Shown here: positions 9,160 through 18,989 of the stretch, one piece after another | Position numbering within the stretch: position 1 is the stretch's first letter | Layout of the letters: every line of letters begins with the position of its first letter | Assembly: GCF_001039355.2 (NCBI RefSeq) | Contig: NW_019773603.1 | Coordinates: 561,072-585,745 of the forward strand | Direction: 5' to 3' | DNA from: Lingula anatina | Taxonomy: Eukaryota > Brachiopoda > Lingulata > Lingulida > Lingulidae | DNA: 24,674 nucleotides | Notes under the pieces: generated by a model | What the model saw: only the letters and a program-made list of their open reading frames with translations | What the model was told of the DNA's origin: nothing | Database searches by the model: none | Made by a program: the position numbers and the translations under genes

Positions 9160-10740
9160 CCTTTAAACAGTGTTTAGACATTTGCTTTTAATGAGTTTAA
9201 GAGGCCTACCCAACTACCAGACTCGGCACCGAATGATCCAGAATTCACCGGTAAATCGGACCACACTACCCGTTTTCAAGGTGTGTATCAGTACGCATTT
9301 CACAGTATCAGACGCCACACCGCTCTTGCCTAGTACGCGATGTGATAGTGACGATTCTCAGCGGGGTTGAAAAGCATTGCATCAACACTCAAAATTTGTT
9401 CAGGGTATGATACTGTGTAATGCGATCTGACAGAAAACACAGTGAAACATTGGATTTGAGGGGGTACCTCTTATAAATTTTACTAAATGGCATAAAATGT
9501 GTATATTTTCATCACTATTTTGTATTTGTTTTAACCCTTAATCATGTTAGACAAGGTATCTGGAATAAAAATCACTATTTCTAACAATTTACGGCTGTGA
9601 AGTGATCTTTTGTAACTAAAAGGTCATGGAAATGGGGGTGGGACAACCTTTTTGACCAATGTTGTATGATAATGTATGTTCAGGGTCATTTTTTTTACAG
9701 CGTTCCGATATATATTTTTGTGATTCAGTCATGGTTATTTAACCAAGTGATGTAAGAATTTTTCATATAGATATTTAAACTTTAACTCAAGGGGCTTGGT
9801 GTCGTGGCAAATACTAGGTTACGTATGTTCCCCAGTAAAAAATATCAAAAAAGATTAAGGCAAAAAAAAAATAATAATAAAATAAATAAAATAAAATTAA
9901 ATTTAAATTTAAATTTGGCATTTCTGGTATAGTAGTTGGATCATGAGGGAAAATAGGTATTGCTTATTTTACTGTCGGTACAGTGCATCTTCCTTTTTTA
10001 ACATTCAGTGACAAGCAAACTAAAGTCTCTCAAAAGCAATTAACTGCTCTATATGGAAGGTTATTTTATTCTTTTTCAACATTATACTTGAGGGAGTTGA
10101 ATCAAAGAACAAAACCAATGATGATTGCATTTAAAGTGAATAAAAGGTTTCATAGCTGGACGTTTTGTCAGTTGTCAGTTCTTTTTGGGGATAGACGATG
10201 ATTTTTTTTTTTCATGCTTCCAACAGAGTGATACTTTGATACATACTTCTTCATGTGGGACCCTGAAATAATTTAACTTAGTTTGCAATCTGTGCACTAA
10301 ATGTTTTCAAGAGCATGCCTGTGACCTCAATAGCACCTCTATGTTGAATGTGGGTGCTAAGCGCCATTATATTTTCCCGCATCTTATCTGTAAGGTGCCA
10401 ATTAGTCCATAAGCTGAGCCTTAACATATTCTTCCTTAAGCAAAACCGATCAAGGGAATTTAACCCATGAAACTGGAAACGGTTTTAAACAACTGCTTCC
10501 CATTCTGTTGGTAAAGTTGACCGCATGACGCTTTTAAAAAAAATGAAGAATAATATATAATTTTTGGAGAAATGGACGCCAATATCAATTGTTTCCTTTT
10601 GGGAGGGGGGTGAAAATTGATTATTTTCTGGTGTTGTTTTGGTGACAAAAGATAACACAGAAGATCGCACATTTTTTTCAATGAACTTCAAGATGAAGAG
10701 ATAGCCATTAATATATAAATATAAAAATTCATATAAAACG
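9160..10740. other. Non-coding stretch without recognised elements
   Basis: No convincing exon or mobile-element coding similarity. It contains an AAATTT run (AAATTTAAATTTAAATTT near 9898-9916) next to an A-rich patch at 9863-9898. The small open frames at 9170-9370, 9983-10201 and 10460-10691 show no motif. Confidence 0.45.
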
Positions 10741-10761
10741 GAAATTGGACTGTTATTCGGG

Positions 10762-11025
10762 TTACAAATTAAATGTCATAAAATGACACTGAACCTGCCA
10801 TTTCTGAACAGAAAAGGGCGGTAGGTCATGTGGATGTGCATTCAGTGGAGCCGATCTTAAGTCCGAGTTGTTGGCAATGTCGTACCTAGCGTAAAATTCA
10901 TTCAGCTTGTGGGGAAGTGCTGTGTCGTCGTCACTCAGTACGTGTGTTGGACTTTTGTATTTAGTGGGTGATGACATGTTTGACCATAGCTGTCTTATGT
11001 TATTGGTTTTGTCTGTTTTTGGATA
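10762..11025 (-). pseudogene. CR1/L2-like LINE fragment (linker before the reverse transcriptase)
   Basis: On the minus strand the frame reads from IRQLWSNMSSPTKYKSPTH through LPHKLNEFYARYD to LPPFSVQKWQVQCHF, then drifts into a stop. The LNxFYARxD block followed by a PPFSV-like block is the linker between the endonuclease and reverse transcriptase of CR1/L2/Rex1-like non-LTR elements. The reverse transcriptase itself should follow towards lower coordinates and is absent. This is therefore a short isolated relic of under 300 bases. The clade call is from remembered family patterns. Confidence 0.6.
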
Positions 11026-11093
11026 TTCCTAGAATAATACCACTACTACTATTACTACTAATAATAAAAAACAATTGTATTAACGTCTCTTGT

Positions 11094-11137
11094 TAATAAA
11101 ATAAAATAAAATAAAATACAATAAAATAAAATAAAAC
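11094..11137 (+). repeat. (AAAAT)n short tandem repeat
   Basis: About eight ATAAA units with one substitution (ATACA). It lies between the CR1/L2-like fragment and the Tc1 remnant. Confidence 0.9.
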
Positions 11138-11423
11138 CCACCTTACCAAGGGTTATGAGAGACTAGAACCTGTGGTACTACATTTAAAATCCATATATTT
11201 TTTTAAAAGTACACTTATCAATTAAACTCATAAAAAGGACATTATATATAAAACTTTTCAAACACACTTTGTTGTTAACTTTGCTTCTTTTCCACAACAT
11301 TGTGTGTACTTGTGTTGCTGTATAAAATTGTATTTGGTCGTTTGGCATAATAAATATAAACGTTTCATACCCATTAAAAGCATTAAAATGTCCGTCTATT
11401 TGAATGACAGTTAAGGTTAAGGT

Positions 11424-11893
11424 GTTCAGGGTGGTAGAGGATACGTCATGGTCTGGGGCGGTTTCTCTTATGAAGAAAAATTGCCACTGTACGTCATTTA
11501 AGGGAGGTTCACCGGTCAACGATATGGGGACGAAATTCTGTTGAGGCGCATACAACCATACATTCTAACAAATCCAGCATTTTGGTGCAGGTCAAAGCGC
11601 CCATTCACAAAACACGGGTCATAGAAGACGCGCTGCAACAGCATGGCATCTCCGTTATGGATTGGATGGCATATTCACCAGATGTCAATGTAATAGAACA
11701 TGCTTGGTTTATGATTGGCAGAGCAGTAAATGAGAGACAACCTCCAGTGAGAAACATTAGAGAACTACAGCAGGCTGTGATTGAAGAATGGGACCGGCTC
11801 CCAATGCAAGATTTACATAATTGGGTTGCAAGTTGCAGGAGACGACGTGAAGCTGTTGTTCAGAACCAGGGAGGACACACCCGATATTGACTC
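11424..11893 (+). pseudogene. Tc1-type transposase remnant, catalytic half
   Basis: This is the C-terminal half of a Tc1/mariner DDE transposase, the enzyme that cuts and pastes the element. One frame carries GGRGYVMVWGGFS from about 11430. A TAA stop at 11499-11501 falls inside the domain, which then continues with GRFTGQRYGDEIL. A one-base loss near 11580 shifts to a second frame that runs QVKAPIHKTR, DWMAYSPDVNVIEHAW and the characteristic end RREAVVQNQGGHTRY with a stop. The family's QDNAPxH block reads QVKAPIH, so the second catalytic Asp is replaced by Val. The third, in SPD, is kept. The N-terminal DNA-binding half and both terminal repeats were not found. The copy is inactive. Confidence 0.85.
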
Positions 11894-12131
11894 CATAATA
11901 GAAGATTAATCATCTGTTATCTACAGTCTTTTTTTATTTAAACCAATTCTTAATTGATTGAATCGTAAATCTTATTTTTTTAGGATCCTATGCTTTACTC
12001 AATTGATAAAGGCCACCGGCCCATAGCAAATACATCAACTGACTCTAGTGAATACCGTCAACTTGGAGGCGTTGTACGGGGAAATTCTTCCTGGGGCGCT
12101 TCCATATTTGGAAGTCACAATTTTTGTACGT
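11894..12131. other. Short segment between Tc1 remnant and repeat R1
   Basis: No Tc1 terminal repeat, exon or other element was recognised here. An open frame at 11990-12175 shows no motif and overlaps the repeat. Confidence 0.4.
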
Positions 12132-12392
12132 CACGGCCATGTGCCGCCTGGAGCTGCATCCCCGCCTTGCGCTGACGTTATCTCGTGCAGACGAGACAAG
12201 AAGTAAAGTGGCTGATGCGGAGTTTGAAGTTTTAAACTAAGAATATCTTGCAGTCAGAACCACAACACAAGCAACATTCTGCTTCAAAAACTGATTTTGG
12301 TCTAGCCATTGCGTAGCCCTTATAGTGGTATCAGGCATACACTGGTGTAGCTGTCAAACTTGGCACACGGCAAGCACGTGTATTGTTTTTAT
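12132..12392 (-). repeat. Dispersed repeat family R1, copy B (inverted)
   Basis: The reverse complement aligns with 1673-1932. It reads AGTTTGACAGCTACACC, then CGCAATGGCTAGACC, AAATCAGTTTTTG, ACTTCAAACTCC, TCTCGTCTGCACGAGATAACGT and CAGCTCCAGGCGG in the same order as copy A. Sequence beyond the GTGACGTAC end differs between copies, giving a shared 3' boundary. The 5' boundary is softer, near GATAWAAACA. Confidence 0.7.
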
Positions 12393-12436
12393 CAAATATT
12401 TTTTATCAAATATTTTTTTTTGGTAAGCAAAAAGTA

Positions 12437-12463
12437 CAAAAAAAAAAAAAAAAGAAAAAAAAA
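12437..12463 (+). repeat. A-rich tract
   Basis: A near-continuous A run interrupted by single G residues, on the opposite strand from the neighbouring LINE. It is therefore not that element's poly(A) tail. Confidence 0.8.
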
Positions 12464-12471
12464 TGGCTATA

Positions 12472-13193
12472 TATTTTTTTCTTTTAGAAACATTATTTAT
12501 TGTTCACTTTACATCTTAAAAACAGCAAATAAAATTAAATAAAGCAGAATTAAATCTGTTTTACGGTTCAATTTGGTCTAATAACATTCAACTGCAGATT
12601 CTCTGCGGAGCAGTTCTTTTTGATTGAGGGAAATTGTACACGGTTGCTGTTCTTTAGAGTCACTGTTGAAGACCGATTCACAGTGACTCTGACACTCAGG
12701 GCACATAACGGGGACAAACTAGTAAAATGCTTCTTATCTTTAATTTCGTAAATAATTTTCTCTAAGCAATATTTACACAACCTATCTATTTTTTGTAAAT
12801 TTTCATGTCTACTGGTTTCTATTGCAAGTCTATGATTTGAAGCTCTGAATCTTGAAAATGCTATTCTGTGTTTCATAATATTTACATCAAATAAACAATT
12901 TAGGTTCTAACAAACTCTTAAACAATGCATAGTTTTAAAAAAAGTTTGGACTATTTTGTATACTTTCAACCCAATTTTGTCTAGCACAGTCCTTCAGGTT
13001 TAGTAAAATTGGCTTACAAAGGTATTTATATCACGATATAAACACATGTGCTATCCATGCATAACCAAAACCATACATATAAATTATTTGTTTTACTTTA
13101 GTCACCCAGTGAGTCCTTCCATGTTCATGTAGTGTACGCAACATATTATAGCAAGCTCTGCAAAATGTACTGAAACATTTTAGTGCTCAATAA

Positions 13194-13254
<61 letters not shown>

Positions 13255-15135
13255 CAGGATAATCATGGTTTTCTCTTCTTGCTGTGCTAGGGTACTTTTA
13301 GCTTTGCTCCAGGACTAGAAAGCAGAGCATACCAGCCCTAAGTACTTATAGTGGCTAACAATTTCTACCTCCTTATTATTTAGGAACCATTTTTCATGTT
13401 TATTTAAATAACCACCTCGTCTGAATACGATGATTTTTGTTTTATCTTCGTTGATCATCATGCCATATTTTTTTCAGAATTTTTCTAATTTTACCATAAG
13501 CTTTTGCAAGCTACCAACCGTGTCACTTATCTCTACTGCATCATCCGCAAAGAGAAAATGTGAGATGCTAGGTGCATCTTCATTTACGAAAAAGGACTTT
13601 GCAGCTTTCATCATTTCTTAACATATGAACAAATTCATTAAGAAATAGAGAAAACATAAATGGACTTGACACGCAGCCTTGTTTGGTGCCTATGGTACAA
13701 TCAAAATAATCAGATATACCATCTTTCATCTGTATACTTGACTTCAATTGTTTATACATAGATTGGATGACTTTGACTATCTTTGTATTAACCTAGTTTT
13801 TCAATAAAACATATATTAATAATGTATGGTCAACGCAATCAAAGGCTTTAGCAAAGTCAATGAAAATACAGTAGCATCTTCCTCTCTGTTTTTGTAAGAT
13901 GCTTCTGTATTAGGGCTTACAATGTGAAGCAATTATCTATTATACTATAGCCTTTCCTAAACCCACTTTGTTCTTCACAAAACTTACTTGTATCTTCTGC
14001 CAATTTCACTAAGCTTTCATTAAGGACTTTTGTTAATATTTTCTCCACTACGTTTAATAGAGAAATACCTCTGTAATTATTTGGATCTTTTTTGTTACCT
14101 TCTTTATAGATTGGGCATATAATAGCCTCTCCCCATTTTGCCGGGAAGACCCAGTTTGCATAACTTGGTTATATAATGAACATAAACAGGGGAAAAGCAT
14201 GTCACTATTTTTAAACATCTCGACCACTAAGCCATCAGGTCCTCCCGATTTATTATTTTTCATTTACCTCATTGCAGCAATTATTTCTTTATTTTTTTTT
14301 ATTTTTCATCTTCTAAATTATCAATGTCTTCATTTTCAAATGTTTCCAGATTATCAATAAGCTGTTTAGCTTCATTTTTGAACACGGGATCAATAGGGTG
14401 CTTAGCTATTTCTAACAAAGACCGAAAATGTTGAAGCCAAGTGTCTGCTTATATGTTATTTCCCACTGCTTTTGAAAAAGTATACTCTTTTGGCCGATCC
14501 CAGATTTCATTTGGAGAGCTAGGGTCCTTAAACAGGTCCTCCGTATAAGCTACTTTAATGAGCACGTTCGTTTTGCTGTGTAAGCATACATCTTATTGCA
14601 ATAAACTGTGGTGCGCATTTCATTACCAGACTACTCAGCTTGACTTAGGTATTTATTAAATATAAAAAAAATACGCATAATCTCAATACCAACTGCACTA
14701 TTTGTCGTAATAGAAGAATCCTTTGAAAAAAACTTTGGTGTTGCTTAATTTTTGAGCATAAGCGTGATAACCGAAATTAAGAATTAATCATCGAAACTGT
14801 CGGGTGAAACATTATCAAAGAATTTCTGGTAGTCTCTTTGCCTTCTAGCAAGCACTTGCCTTTTGTCAGTTATTATTTATTTGTCATCAACAACTTCCCA
14901 GGGTACCCTGTTGCGCCTCTGGCTCTTTATATCCAACTTTCCTATTTGTTTCCAGAATTCGCAATAATTCTGTTGACTTTCAAAGCAGAGTCGACTTATT
15001 TCATTCTGTTTATCCCTTTGGTGTTTACTTTATAGCTTTTTAAACTTTCTGTCGAAAGTTATCCTTCGATCACAAACTTTTTCTTTTTACCTCCTTTTCT
15101 TTTTACCTCCTTTTTCCACTGACTCTGCAGATGAC
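12472..15135 (-). pseudogene. Long LINE relic with reverse transcriptase and C-terminal domain
   Basis: Reading from high to low coordinates on the minus strand, scattered frames form the back half of a non-LTR retrotransposon polyprotein. Linker: FWKQIGKLDIKSQRRNRVPW (about 14960-14890). Next block: EIWDRPKEYTFSK then WLQHFRSLLEIAKHPIDP (about 14520-14390). Reverse transcriptase: NNKSGGPDGLVVEMFKNS (GGPDG at 14231-14245), FCEEQSGFRKGYS (about 13980), catalytic CIFIDFAKAFDCVDH (13831-13871), the FADDA box (13537-13551) and HYKYLGLVCS (about 13350). C-terminal part: GYAWIAH (about 13045), DCARQNW (about 12985) and SRFRASNHRLAIETSRHEN, followed by a CxxC..H..C zinc-knuckle-like block. Several frameshifts and stops (one at 13917-13919) show it is dead. 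The endonuclease is missing. The clade (L1-like or I-like) is not settled. Confidence 0.85.
13194..13251 (+). repeat. (ATT)n microsatellite inside the LINE relic
   Basis: About 19 perfect ATT units interrupt the LINE between the TLAQQ segment after the reverse transcriptase and the CYNMLRTLHEHG-like segment of the C-terminal region. Confidence 0.95.
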
Positions 15136-15156
15136 TGTTCCAATATTGTTTATACT

Positions 15157-15157
15157 T

Positions 15158-15204
<47 letters not shown>

Positions 15205-15205
15205 T
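15157..15205 (+). repeat. (TTTA)n microsatellite at the 5' edge of the LINE relic
   Basis: About twelve perfect TTTA units. The recognisable LINE reading frame stops just before it, so it marks the truncated 5' edge of the antisense element. Confidence 0.95.
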
Positions 15206-15639
15206 TCGTGGGGATGTTCCTAAAGTTGTCTCATGCTAGTTCATCCATTGAAAACATTGAAGACTACCTAGTCACCCTGTGGATTTCTATGGGTACAAAC
15301 TTGACTGGTTAAGCCAAAGCGCTTGTAAAAATGCAGTGGAGTAAAACCGTTGACTTAAAAATGTAATTTTTTGCCTGCTGCCTCTGACACGCTTGTGTAA
15401 GTTCAACAGGATATCTGCTGGGATATCTTTTTACACCCTCTTGATTCTCGAAAACGTTATAGGATAACTCAAATGCTACAATCTACATGTATGTTTATAT
15501 GCTGCTGTCACATTGTGCGCATTTATATAAACACATGTACTTTTCCATAATGAAGTTTAATAAATGGATGGGGAAATCATGCATTTGTTTACAAGTGTTG
15601 TCAAAAACAATTCGAATTTCTCTTTAAAAATCAATCTTA
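15206..15639. other. Non-coding stretch
   Basis: Nothing recognised. It is AT-rich and ends where partial copy 4 of unit D begins. Confidence 0.4.
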
Positions 15640-15920
15640 AACCAACTGATTGTGACGTTACATCCAAGCAATATCAGAAATGAACTTTTATGACAATAAG
15701 AAACACCACGTACACTGTACTCTTCTATAGTATACCCTGACCTGAAAGATGACCGTCATTTTTACAATGACAACAGCGACTAATGGAAACACACAGCTTG
15801 AAAATCAATACTAGTTGACGGTTTATTTGTATTTTATGCAGGTATCAATTTACAGGTGGTAAAACCGCAGACCAATCCACAGTAATAATTTTGTCTTAAT
15901 TCCCCTTGGTCTCTGCGATT
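15640..15920 (+). repeat. Unit D, partial copy 4
   Basis: TGACGTTACATCCA and ATATCAGAAWTGAA match copy 2 near 8082-8118. ACTCTTCTATA, GACCTGAAAG, CGACTAATGGAAACACACA and CAATACTAGTTGACGG match partial copy 3 and/or copies 1-2. It ends about 170 bases before the signal-peptide exon. It is thus the copy nearest the host gene and probably part of that gene's first intron or 5' flank. Confidence 0.65.
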
Positions 15921-16089
15921 ATAAAATTATGGCTATATTTTAAAATGATTTAAACATTCTTATATGCTGCATATAAATAAAATCATCATTCAATCATCAA
16001 ATATTATAATTATTTTTTTTTTAAGAGCGATTCTAACTGTTAATCTAGATTTATGAATTACTACAACTCTGTTCTTTTTTGTGTTGCAG

Positions 16090-16164
16090 AATTGATTTCA
16101 TCTACGATGTGGTCACTGCAATTCTACATCATCGCATTGTTTCTGTTCGACAGTCCAGTAACCG
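16090..16164 (+). CDS. Secreted protein gene: signal-peptide exon
   Basis: A pyrimidine-rich acceptor (CTGTTCTTTTTTGTGTTGCAG) ends at 16089. After 17 untranslated bases, an ATG at 16107 opens MWSLQFYIIALFLFDSPVT, a typical signal peptide: short start, hydrophobic core and a small-residue end. The exon stops after the first base of a codon at GTATGT (16165), that is in phase 1. The open frame is too short to stand out alone. Its credibility rests on the acceptor, the signal sequence, the donor and the matching phase of the next exon. The acceptor before the ATG means at least one upstream untranslated exon. The protein should enter the secretory pathway. Confidence 0.7.
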
Positions 16165-17039
16165 GTATGTATACCCATGATTCATGGCAAACAAAGGGAA
16201 AAGAACTTTGATATAGCAAAGGTTATCTATGCCTCCTCCGAGACAATTTACCAAAACTATTTACTTCACCAAACACAAAAATTAATTTAAAAAATGTTGA
16301 GGAATTATTGTTTGTTATTGTTATTATTGAGAATTGGCCAATTAATCTCGCTTTTTACACCACCAGTGAATAACATAGGGAAAGCATTTGCTTTGTAGGC
16401 ATAGGTCTACTTATATTTACGTATATATATATCTCAGGAATTAGTCATATATATATATATATATATATAATCAGTATTCAACAAGCCAAAAGAATCATGT
16501 TTCGAGACTGCCAATTATCTAATGTTAGAAAAACTACATATTGGGTCCTCTGGTGACAGATATCCACATTTGTACATTCAATTTGATTTTATAACACGCT
16601 TTTAATCACTCTAACGGTCTGTGTGTATTGTTTAACTAAAAAAATCAGAGCGTCATCCATGATTTTCCATTTCTATTACAAAATTATATATTATCTATTA
16701 TATATTTATGCTGTAAAATTACGTGATTTTAATTTACTCAATAGTATCTAATGTTGTATAATAACTTTACATTATTCTTCTACCAGAGGGATTTTTCAAT
16801 TAAAGAGACAGTTATTTTGTTTTCATTTTACTTATCTTTTCGCTTGAGTTAATGAGGAGACAAAAATAGCTATACCATTTCAGGGTCGCACTTCAGATAT
16901 GCCACAATCAGCTGTAGGCCCGCTCCGGATAACGCTTTAGTTGGTAGGTTGGACGTTTTTGTTTTCAGGAATTAGTCAGTTGTTAATAAAACTCATTTTG
17001 GCCTGATGAATTGTGGGTTTCTTTAAACATGTAATGATC

Positions 17040-17470
17040 ACTGAAGATACGATGGGCAAGCGTCTGTTCGTGGAGACAAAAACAATGTTACCTTTGCGCA
17101 GTGATGGCATTCCACATACGATGCAAATATAGTTTAAGAAATAATTTCCAAGGATATCCTACACATTCCTAATGGGGTTCTCATCTAGGGCTTGCGTTGA
17201 TCGGCCATTGTGGGTCTGGATCTGGCTTGCATATGAACAGCCTACTGTTGCATCGACTGTGCGTGGAGTAACATTGTCATAATGAAGCATCAATAAGTAG
17301 TCTTGGTTCCCAAAGATATTGTCAACAGATTTCCTTAAATCCCTTTCCAGTACTTGGATGCATGGATCTGTGTTAAGGTTCCTGTTGACCACTGCCAGCT
17401 GGCCTACACCATAGTAGCCACAACACCCCATGCATGTTTTGCGCTGTTGTTTTGTGTGTCCTGTCAACCA
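17040..17470 (-). pseudogene. Tc1-type transposase relic in an intron
   Basis: On the minus strand one frame reads GQLAVVNRNLNTDPCIQVLE, then RKSVDNIFGNQDY and HYDNVTPR. The last corresponds to the HDNAPPH block, with its Asp kept. It ends with ALDENPIRNV, corresponding to the SPDLNPIENV block. A TAG then stands where Trp is usual, followed by a weak DILGN-like tail. The GGGSVMVWG block near the start is degraded to CMGCCGYYG. The sequence between the two Asp blocks no longer matches the family, suggesting a shifted frame there. It sits antisense in the intron between the first and second coding exons of the secreted-protein gene. It comes from a different Tc1 lineage than the 11.4 kb copy. 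Confidence 0.75.
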
Positions 17471-17719
17471 GTAGCAGAAAATTGAAAATAAATTGCTTCT
17501 TCGCTATTCTCTAAACCATTACGCGTCCATACATTCTGACAACGCTTAAACTTCCCTCAGCTGGTAAAAATATTATTGCCAAGTTATAAGTTGGTGTCCA
17601 TGTCTCATTTTCGGTACACCATCCCATTCGACGTAGACAGTTCTAGAAATAAAATCGACTCTGCAAATGTTGGTACTAATGTCTTTATAACTAATCTGAG
17701 TAGTTTCCTTTGATTTAAG

Positions 17720-17845
17720 TGACCTGTGCTTGGAGATCTGCCTGGAGATTAGATAATGGTCCTTGTGAATACCCCTGCACGCAGGCTAATGTAGGACAAC
17801 TTTTAGGTTCTCCTGGGGATTTTGGTTATTGGCGGTGTTACTCTG
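17720..17845 (+). CDS. Secreted protein gene: first cysteine exon
   Basis: The acceptor is TTTGATTTAAG, ending at 17719, and is less pyrimidine-rich than the others. The exon is 126 bases, phase 1 in and phase 1 out, ending at TCTG followed by GTAAGT (17846). It encodes 42 residues with four cysteines: VTCAWRSAWRLDNGPC, EYPCTQANVGQLL, then GDFGYWRCYSG. The aromatic- and glycine-rich WRC.SG turn recalls a module that I associate with secreted proteins of marine invertebrates, having WRC.SGC followed by a W..GE.xF stretch. That resemblance is from memory and is not an assignment. No other domain is recognised. Confidence 0.75.
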
Positions 17846-17981
17846 GTAAGTACAATTCACTGATGCTCACGGATCACTCACATGATTTTGACGTTGCCGA
17901 GTACAGTTTGGTCAAAGGAGAGTCCTAAGATTTGACGTTACAATAACACACTCGATAATTCTCCTTTATCTTTAACTTTAG

Positions 17982-18111
17982 GCTGCAGTTACTTTTTGAA
18001 CGTGGCTCCTCATCAGTATTATGTCACAGCCATAGATTTGACTGACGAGTGGCAACAAGGGGAAAATGAGTTCAGTTACACTCTGCAACAATCTGGTGTA
18101 TTTTCGTTTGG
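17982..18111 (+). CDS. Secreted protein gene: second cysteine exon
   Basis: The acceptor CTCCTTTATCTTTAACTTTAG is strong and ends at 17981. The donor is GTAAGT at 18112. The exon is 130 bases, phase 1 in and phase 2 out. It continues the module as GCSYFLNVAPHQYYV, then AIDLTDEWQQGENEFSYTL and QQSGVFSFG. The joined exons give WRCYSG-CSYF across the junction, which supports the splice. Alternating polar and aromatic residues suggest a beta-sandwich-like extracellular domain. The function is unknown. The intron before it is only 136 bases, and the correct phase of three successive exons makes chance unlikely. Confidence 0.75.
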
Positions 18112-18249
18112 GTAAGTCTATTTCTGTTTGTCTTCCACCACCACCCAACCGTAAAATGTTCAAAATGCCGTCATGCATGTACATCACAAATTGGTATACT
18201 AGTGTCTAGAGCAAACAGACAGAAGCGCACATACAACATGAATGGCAAG

Positions 18250-18366
18250 TTAAGTTGGTGAGTTAAAATATTAGTGTGTCATCTATGTGAGTTTTTTTTT
18301 TCATATTCTACAACAGGTGAAGTTGGTGACTAAAAATAAAAATGTGTCAACATTGTGCTTTTTTCT
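18250..18366 (+). repeat. Two-copy short tandem repeat, about 70 bp
   Basis: AAGTTGGTGAGTTAAAATAT..GTGTGTCATCTATGTGAGT recurs as AAGTTGGTGACTAAAAATAA..ATGTGTCAACATTGTGC. Each copy is followed by a T-run. This small local duplication lies just after the second cysteine exon. Confidence 0.5.
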
Positions 18367-18368
18367 AG

Positions 18369-18420
18369 GGATATTTCATTTTGTATCCTAAAGCATGTCC
18401 TCGACATCTTGACATCATGA
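18369..18420 (+). CDS. Candidate terminal exon of the secreted protein gene
   Basis: A good acceptor (TGTGCTTTTTTCTAG) ends at 18368. Joined in phase 2, it adds DISFCILKHVLDILTS and a TGA at 18418-18420. The full model would be 122 codons including the stop, with six cysteines (an even number), and a possible AATAAA follows at 18619-18624. Against it, the added tail shows no similarity to the preceding module, and the domain would be expected to run longer. An alternative acceptor at 18316 would give an immediate stop. A more distant exon, for example 21747-21780, also fits phase 2. Confidence 0.3.
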
Positions 18421-18961
18421 TATTCAAATTGATGGTGATTATGCTGGTAGACATTATGCATTATTGCTTCAATATGTGCAAGCCAAATGTTAAGATAACA
18501 TTGTGCCTTATACTAAAATATATTGTATATAGGTGTATCTAGATTGGTTGACAGGGGACTGGTTGTGGGTTCTCAATTTTTTTTTTTCTCGGCTGTTTCA
18601 AAACCAGGTGACAAATCAAATAAATGACTGTACAAAAAGCTTTTACCTTTGGGGCCTTTATCCCACAAATTTCATAAGAATTGATCATAGTGCTTCTCTT
18701 ATTATAACAGTTTATGTATGATAATGCTAGCAAATTGATCAAATATAGCATATTGTGGACATAAGGGAATTAAGGTTGTTGTAAAAAAAAAATAAATAAA
18801 TAAAAATAAATAAAAAAACATTGACGCAAAGTAAGTAGTCACTAGGCTTTTAAAAAAGTGAGAGTCCGTCTGGCGTTCATTATCAATAGATCCATGTGTA
18901 CAGTATATGGCACAGGCAAGGCCTACAGGTACTGTACTTATATAACCCAACCCCACCAGCA

Positions 18962-18985
18962 TTTTTTTTTTTTTTTTTTTTTTTT
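18962..18985 (+). repeat. Poly-T tract
   Basis: About 24 consecutive T residues ending in AG. It resembles a splice acceptor, but no coding exon follows convincingly. Confidence 0.95.
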
Positions 18986-18989
18986 AGAT

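Noticed and set aside
11184-11555. Minus-strand frame of 123 codons
   Set aside because: It runs opposite to the Tc1 transposase remnant, which explains the openness of its proximal part, and it has no motif.
12437-12463. Poly(A) run as the tail of the adjacent LINE
   Set aside because: It is on the plus strand, whereas the LINE runs on the minus strand, so it has the wrong orientation.
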